Source: JAAZNO01 sp012798275
GTDB lineage: Bacteria > Chloroflexota > Anaerolineae > B4-G1 > SLSP01
Direction of reading: 5' to 3'
DNA length: 8,716 bases
NCBI GenBank assembly: GCA_035347995.1
Contig: DAOPQD010000117.1
Coordinates: forward strand, 1 to 8,716
The translations under genes were made by a program, and so were the position numbers. Of this stretch, positions 5,297 through 8,716 are shown piece by piece. Position 1 is the stretch's first letter. Every line of letters starts with the position of its first letter. A model generated the notes under the pieces. It did not search any database, had not been told where the DNA came from, and saw nothing but the letters and a program-made list of their open reading frames with translations.

Positions 5297-6682
5297 TTTC
5301 CCTCCACTTCTGAACCGATCACCATCATCGGCGGGGGCCTGGCCGGCAGTGAAGCCGCATGGCAGGCAGCCCGCCTCGGCGCCGAGGTGCGTCTCATCGA
5401 GATGCGCCCCGGCGTGTTGACGCCGGCCCACACCACCGGCTATCTGGCAGAGCTGGTGTGTTCCAACTCGCTCGGCTCGGACGCGCTGAATCGCGCGCCG
5501 GGCCTGCTCAAAGCCGAGTTGCGGCGACTTGGCTCTCTCATCCTCGAAGTCGCCGACGCGCACCGGGTGCCGGCGGGCAGCGCCCTGGCGGTGGATCGGG
5601 AAGGCTTCGCCGCCGCCGTGACCGCCCGCATCGAGGCTCAGCCGCGCATCACCCTCCTCCGCGAGGAAGCGACCGCCATCCCCGAAGCGGGCCTCGTCAT
5701 CCTCGCCAGCGGGCCGCTCACTTCCCCGGCGCTGGCGACGGCATTGCAGCAAGAATCCGGCGCCGAGGCGCTCTATTTTTACGACGCCATTGCACCCATC
5801 GTGGACAGCGCCACCATCAATTTCGACAGCGCCTTCCGCGCCTCGCGCTACCATCGCGGAGAGCAAGAGGACGGCGATTACATCAATTGCCCGATGACGC
5901 AGGAGGAATACGATCGTTTTGTGGAAGCGCTCAGCACCGCGGAGCGCATCCCGCTGCGCGATTTCGAGCGCGACGACCCGCATTTCTTCGAGGCCTGCCT
6001 GCCGGTGGAAGTGCTGGCGCAGCGGGGCCCCCTGGCGCTCGCCTTCGGGCCGCTGCGACCGGTCGGCTTGCGCGATCCGCGCACAGGGCAGCGCCCCTAC
6101 GCCGTGGTGCAGCTGCGGCAAGACAACGCCGCCGGCGAGCTTTACAATCTGGTGGGGTTCCAAACCAATCTGCGCTACGGCGAGCAGGAGCGCGTTTTCC
6201 GGCTGATCCCGGGGCTGGAAAACGCCACTTTCATCCGCTACGGCTCGATGCACCGCAACACCTACCTCAACGCGCCGCTGCTGCTCGCGCCGACGTTGCA
6301 ATTCAAAAAGCGTTCCACGCTGTTCTGCGCGGGACAGCTCGCCGGGCTGGAAGGGTACGTCGGCAACGTGATGGGCGGCTGGCTGGCAGGGATCAACGCT
6401 GCGCGCCTGTCCCAGGGGGCAACGCCGCTCACCCTCCCGCCGACAACGATGTCCGGCGCACTGCTCGCCTACATCACGCAGGCCGACCCGGCGACCTTCC
6501 AGCCGATGAAGGCCAATTTCGGGCTGCTGCCGCCGCTCGATGTAGCTCGACGTGGAAAACGCGCGCGCGGTGAGGCTTATGCTCACCGCGCGCTCACCGA
6601 CCTCGCAGCGTGGCTGGCGGCCACTCCCGGCCTGCCGGCATCACGCCAGCCTACGGACGTTCCCCCAACACCACCGGAATGA
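5294..6682 (+). CDS. trmFO: Methylenetetrahydrofolate-tRNA-(uracil-5-)-methyltransferase TrmFO
   Basis: TrmFO is a flavoprotein that methylates U54 in the tRNA T loop to m5U, using methylenetetrahydrofolate as carbon donor and FAD/NAD(P)H as reductant. With ATC as codon 1 the protein has 462 residues, normal for the family. Visible: the FAD Rossmann motif GGGLAGSEAAW (13-23), EMRP (36-39), the active-site segment LVCSNS with Cys56, VPAGSALAVDR near 92, NCPM near 199, FFEACLPVEV with Cys235 (the second conserved cysteine), PYAVVQLRQD near 270, RYGSMHRNTY near 316, FCAGQLAGLEGYV near 344, and FQPMKANFGLLPPL near 402. All are conserved and in order. The first usable canonical start, GTG at 5387, would remove the FAD motif. 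The Pro-rich tail extends past the family's usual end. Its last 32 bp overlap the convergent protease gene. Confidence 0.95.
   Translation: MFPSTSEPITIIGGGLAGSEAAWQAARLGAEVRLIEMRPGVLTPAHTTGYLAELVCSNSLGSDALNRAPGLLKAELRRLGSLILEVADAHRVPAGSALAVDREGFAAAVTARIEAQPRITLLREEATAIPEAGLVILASGPLTSPALATALQQESGAEALYFYDAIAPIVDSATINFDSAFRASRYHRGEQEDGDYINCPMTQEEYDRFVEALSTAERIPLRDFERDDPHFFEACLPVEVLAQRGPLALAFGPLRPVGLRDPRTGQRPYAVVQLRQDNAAGELYNLVGFQTNLRYGEQERVFRLIPGLENATFIRYGSMHRNTYLNAPLLLAPTLQFKKRSTLFCAGQLAGLEGYVGNVMGGWLAGINAARLSQGATPLTLPPTTMSGALLAYITQADPATFQPMKANFGLLPPLDVARRGKRARGEAYAHRALTDLAAWLAATPGLPASRQPTDVPPTPPE
6561..6591 (-). terminator. Terminator for the protease operon inside trmFO
   Basis: GCGCGCGGTGAG (6561-6572) and its perfect complement (6580-6591) form a 12-bp stem with a 7-nt loop. 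On the minus strand the stem is followed by GTTTTCC; on the plus strand no T run follows. It lies 59 nt beyond the stop codon of the protease gene, so it should end that transcript. It sits within codons of conserved TrmFO residues near the C-terminus. Confidence 0.55.
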
Positions 6683-7892
6683 CTTGCTCCTGTCCATCGC
6701 GGAGAACAGTCACCGCCAATGTCTCCCCCACGCGCGTGTGCAGCTCAAGGTAAATGCTGAAATCGCTGAAGGAAGTCACCGGCGTGCCGTTCAGCGCGGT
6801 GATGATGTCGCCGTCCACCGGGAAGCGCCCCACGTTGCCCAACGTGATGAGGCGCTGCCCGCCCCGCAAGCCACCCTTCGCCGCCGGCGAATCCTCCACC
6901 ACTTCCAGGATCATCAGACCGGTGTCGGGCACGTCCACGCCCGCCCCGCGCAGCATTTCTGCCCACCGCGAGAGGTCCAGCACATTGACGCCCAACCAGG
7001 GATGCGGATAACGCCCATTGGCGATCAGCTCAGGGACCACGCGCTGCACGGTGTTGGCCGGGATGGCAAATCCGATCCCCGCGTTGGCGCGACTGGGGCT
7101 GACGATCTGAGCGTTCACGCCGATGACCCGCCCCTCGAGATCCAGCAAGGGGCCGCCGGAGTTGCCGGGGTTAATGGCCGCGTCCGTCTGAATCGCCTCG
7201 CCGATGAAGCGATTATACTCCGGGCTTTCGATGACCCGTCCCAGGCTGCTGATCACGCCAAACGTCAACGTCTGCTCCAGGCCAAAGGGGTTGCCAATCG
7301 CCACCACAAATTGCCCCACACGCAGCGTGTCGGAGTGTCCCAACACCACCGGCTGCAGCGCGTGTGCGGCAGGATCCACCTTCAGCACGGCAAGGTCATT
7401 GGTCGGATCGCTGCCGACCACCGTTGCCGGCAGCATCTTGCCATCGGAGAAAATCACCTGGATGTCGGTGACGCCCTCGATCACATGATAATTGGTGACG
7501 ATGTGCCCATCGGCGTCATAAACGAAGCCCGAACCGGTGCCCTCTTGTGGGACGGCGTTCATGAAGAAATCATACGTCAGCGTCGTCACCACAATGTTGA
7601 CGACAGACTCGCTCGTCGCCTGGTACACCGCCTCAATCTGCGCCTGAAGCGCCGCGACGGCAGCGTTCGGCTCCAGGGTGACCACCGGCGGCGGCGTGGT
7701 CGCCGGCGTGGTCGCCGGCGTCGCCACTGACGGCACTGGGGGCGCGAGCGTCGCCGTTGCCGGCGGCAGAGAGGGCATGGCGGTCGGCGTAGCGGCGGCC
7801 GGCGGCGTTGAGGTGGCCGACTCCCATGCCAGGCATCCCAATGACGTTGCTAACAATAGCACCATGATGCTCATCAAGGCTTTCGTCCGCAT
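6651..7892 (-). CDS. Membrane-anchored S1C serine protease (HtrA/DegP-like)
   Basis: This is a trypsin-like protease with a PDZ domain, a family that degrades misfolded proteins outside the cytoplasm. The ATG at 7892 has AAAGGAG 6 nt upstream. A longer frame to 7937 exists but lacks an SD. The 413 residues are: a hydrophobic N-terminal segment (6-19) with Cys20 after a poor lipobox (TSLGC), so it may be a lipoprotein or a signal anchor; a Thr/Pro/Ala linker (25-75); a protease domain with His136 (TNYHVIEG), Asp166 (TNDLAVL) and Ser245 (NPGNSGGPL), a complete triad; and one PDZ domain (about 299-413) starting at WLGV. It follows the universal stress gene on the same strand after 54 bp, likely in one operon. 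Its 3' end overlaps trmFO by 32 bp. Confidence 0.93.
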   Translation of the reverse strand: MRTKALMSIMVLLLATSLGCLAWESATSTPPAAATPTAMPSLPPATATLAPPVPSVATPATTPATTPPPVVTLEPNAAVAALQAQIEAVYQATSESVVNIVVTTLTYDFFMNAVPQEGTGSGFVYDADGHIVTNYHVIEGVTDIQVIFSDGKMLPATVVGSDPTNDLAVLKVDPAAHALQPVVLGHSDTLRVGQFVVAIGNPFGLEQTLTFGVISSLGRVIESPEYNRFIGEAIQTDAAINPGNSGGPLLDLEGRVIGVNAQIVSPSRANAGIGFAIPANTVQRVVPELIANGRYPHPWLGVNVLDLSRWAEMLRGAGVDVPDTGLMILEVVEDSPAAKGGLRGGQRLITLGNVGRFPVDGDIITALNGTPVTSFSDFSIYLELHTRVGETLAVTVLRDGQEQVIPVVLGERP

Positions 7893-7910
7893 GAATCGCT
7901 CCTTTCCTGA

Positions 7911-7932
7911 CTGATTCAATGGCTGATTCAAT
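7911..7932. repeat. Direct repeat in the protease leader
   Basis: CTGATTCAAT occurs twice (7911-7920 and 7923-7932) with 2 bp between, in the gap between the stress protein stop and the protease SD. It could be a binding site or chance slippage; the sequence does not tell. Confidence 0.5.
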
Positions 7933-7946
7933 CTCAAACCGCACGA

Positions 7947-8366
7947 CTAGGGTACCGACAACACCGGGCAACGCGCATAGCGTAACACCTCAGTGCTGAC
8001 ATCCCCCAACAGCAGGTCCTTGACATTCGAGGGGCCGCGCGTGCCAAGCACGATGAGCGCCACTTTCTCCTCCAACGCCGTTTGCAGGATCATCTGCGCC
8101 GGCGCGCCCGCACGCACCAAGCCCTCTGCGGGCACCCCCGCCGCCGAAAGGTAGGTTACCGCGTCGTCCACCACTTCCTGCGCCAGGGATTCCATGGAAG
8201 CGATGAGATCATGGTAGCCCGGCATGGTGCTGTAACGCTCCGGAGGCTCGTAGACGTGCAAGACCAACACCGTGCCTTCCTCTACGCGCGCGAGATGTTC
8301 CAAATACGGCAGCGCCCGTTCCGCTGCCGGCGTCGCATCGTGAGCAAAAAGAATCCGTTTGAACAT
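7947..8366 (-). CDS. Universal stress protein (UspA family)
   Basis: This 139-residue single-domain protein is typical in length for UspA. The ATG has AAGGAGG (plus 8373-8379) 6 nt upstream. The N-terminal strand KRILFAHDATPAAERAL carries the conserved Asp10 that contacts ATP in binding members. Near the C-terminus GTRGPSNVKDLLLGDVST matches the phosphate-binding pattern G-2x-G-9x-G-(S/T), except that Asp follows the last Gly where Ser or Thr is usual. The protein ends RCPVLSVP, the usual last strand (CPVLVV). Such proteins are cytoplasmic dimers induced by stress; ATP binding here is likely but the altered residue leaves doubt. It is the upstream gene of the protease operon, which suggests both serve a stress response. 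Confidence 0.93.
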   Translation of the reverse strand: MFKRILFAHDATPAAERALPYLEHLARVEEGTVLVLHVYEPPERYSTMPGYHDLIASMESLAQEVVDDAVTYLSAAGVPAEGLVRAGAPAQMILQTALEEKVALIVLGTRGPSNVKDLLLGDVSTEVLRYARCPVLSVP

Positions 8367-8537
8367 TCAGTTCCTCCTTAGAAAATAGAGAGTCGTGAGA
8401 AGAGAGTCGTCACAGTTTCTGCCCATGGATTGCGGCTCACAACTCACATGGCGACTGTTCAGCCACTGACTAAAAAACGCAATATTTTATGGTGATTGCT
8501 TAAGATTGAGAATCAACTTTTGCCCCCTATCCCCTGG

Positions 8538-8578
8538 CCCCTTCCCCCCGCGCGCGGGGGGAAGGGGAACTTTTTTTT
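8538..8578 (+). repeat. Perfect 30-bp GC palindrome followed by eight Ts
   Basis: Positions 8538-8567 read the same on both strands: CCCC-TT-CCCCCC-GCGCGC and its complement. After AAC comes a run of eight T (8571-8578), so it has the form of an intrinsic terminator for rightward transcription. No plus-strand gene ends nearby: trmFO ends 1.85 kb earlier. It may instead be a repeat element. Confidence 0.6.
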
Positions 8579-8580
8579 GT

Positions 8581-8619
8581 GGGGTTTTGCAGGCGGGCTA
8601 CGCCCGCCTGCAAAACCCC
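8581..8619. repeat. Hairpin with perfect 18-bp stem
   Basis: GGGGTTTTGCAGGCGGGC (8581-8598) and its perfect complement (8602-8619) enclose a 3-nt loop, TAC. It begins 2 nt after the T run of the preceding palindrome and is followed on the plus strand by a pyrimidine-rich stretch. The form resembles intergenic REP-like or small mobile palindromes. Confidence 0.65.
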
Positions 8620-8630
8620 TTATTTCTTCT

Positions 8631-8668
8631 CCCCCTCCCCAACGGCGCCTGCGCCGTTGGAGAGGGGG
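8631..8668. repeat. Hairpin with 18-bp stem and one mismatch
   Basis: Positions 8631-8648 pair with 8651-8668 around a 2-nt loop, CT. The inner eight pairs (AACGGCGC with GCGCCGTT) are perfect, and the outer C/G-rich part has one mismatch (8638 with 8661). It is the third hairpin in a row. Confidence 0.6.
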
Positions 8669-8716
8669 CCGGGGGAGGGGCAAAAGCTACAGCTTGCAAA
8701 GGTTCATCCATCGCCG

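Larger units (their letters stand above)
8367..8716. other. Gene-free region with three long hairpins
   Basis: No supported coding frame is present. The part next to the stress gene (8367-8530) is relatively AT-rich and should hold its promoter. TAAAAT on the minus strand could be a -10, but no -35 sits at a proper distance. It also holds a twice-repeated AGAGAGTCGT (8387-8396 and 8401-8410). The part from 8538 on is a chain of palindromes, annotated separately. Confidence 0.6.

Noticed and set aside
5387..5389. GTG as the start of trmFO
   Set aside because: It would remove the FAD-binding glycine motif at residues 13-18, which is clearly encoded upstream in the same frame, and it has no SD.
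5045..6586. 513-codon open frame on the minus strand opposite trmFO
   Set aside because: Arg/Gly/Ala-rich composition typical of an antisense shadow in GC-rich DNA, with no SD; the plus strand encodes an intact TrmFO.
7690..7722. Tandem GGCGTGGTCGCC repeats
   Set aside because: They encode the repetitive Thr/Pro/Ala linker of the protease and need no other explanation.
6552..7730. 392-codon open frame on the plus strand
   Set aside because: Shadow of the protease gene; it ends in an Arg-rich low-complexity run, which is the antisense of the Thr/Pro linker.
7893..7937. Earlier in-frame ATG of the protease at 7937
   Set aside because: No SD ahead of it, the added residues are polar and would precede the signal segment, and the ATG at 7892 has AAAGGAG at the right distance.

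Overview
This window is GC-rich bacterial chromosomal DNA. It probably comes from a member of the Chloroflexota, of an Anaerolineae or Caldilineae type. That is an inference from three things seen together: two surface lipoproteins and one HtrA-type protease that each carry a long Thr/Pro linker after an N-terminal membrane segment; a folate-dependent TrmFO; and an unrecognised two-gene module of the kind often found in this phylum. I see no phage, insertion sequence, CRISPR or resistance gene. Coding is dense and every gene was assigned by its start, its Shine-Dalgarno (SD) sequence and recognisable motifs.

Left part, minus strand (1-3730): the first codons of an unidentified gene run off the left edge (43 to 1), with a strong SD and a palindrome over a possible promoter. 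Upstream of it lies a beta-propeller lipoprotein gene (148-1293). Then comes a minus-strand transcription unit, read right to left. A clear sigma70-type promoter (3737-3764) leads into a 521-residue unknown protein (2068-3633). A 149-residue unknown protein follows (1619-2068), coupled by a TGATG overlap. A tRNA-Arg(TCT) gene (1537-1610) begins 8 nt after its stop codon, and a GC-rich hairpin (1484-1503) probably ends the unit.

Middle, plus strand (3758-6682): a Thr/Pro-linker lipoprotein (3830-4894) is transcribed divergently from the 521-residue gene. The two directions share a -35-like TTGACAA segment. Next come a small DUF2007-like protein (4985-5272) and trmFO (5294-6682). TrmFO is complete and has its catalytic cysteines, but there is no ATG, GTG or TTG anywhere in the right place. 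The only well-placed initiation codon is ATC, 8 nt after a GGAG.

Right part, minus strand (6651-8366): a universal stress protein gene (7947-8366) is followed by a membrane-anchored S1C (HtrA/DegP) serine protease (6651-7892), likely as one operon for envelope or protein stress. Its 3' end overlaps trmFO tail to tail by 32 bp. A 12-bp-stem hairpin followed by TTTT on the minus strand lies inside the trmFO coding sequence and probably terminates the protease transcript. The last 350 bp (8367-8716) hold no gene. They contain three long hairpins in a row (8538-8668) that look like intergenic palindromic repeats.

The most interesting points are the apparent AUC start of trmFO, the unknown two-gene module with a tRNA at its tail, the terminator embedded in trmFO, and the hairpin cluster. 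Nothing seen amounts to a demonstrated new system. The two-gene module is the best candidate for undescribed biology.
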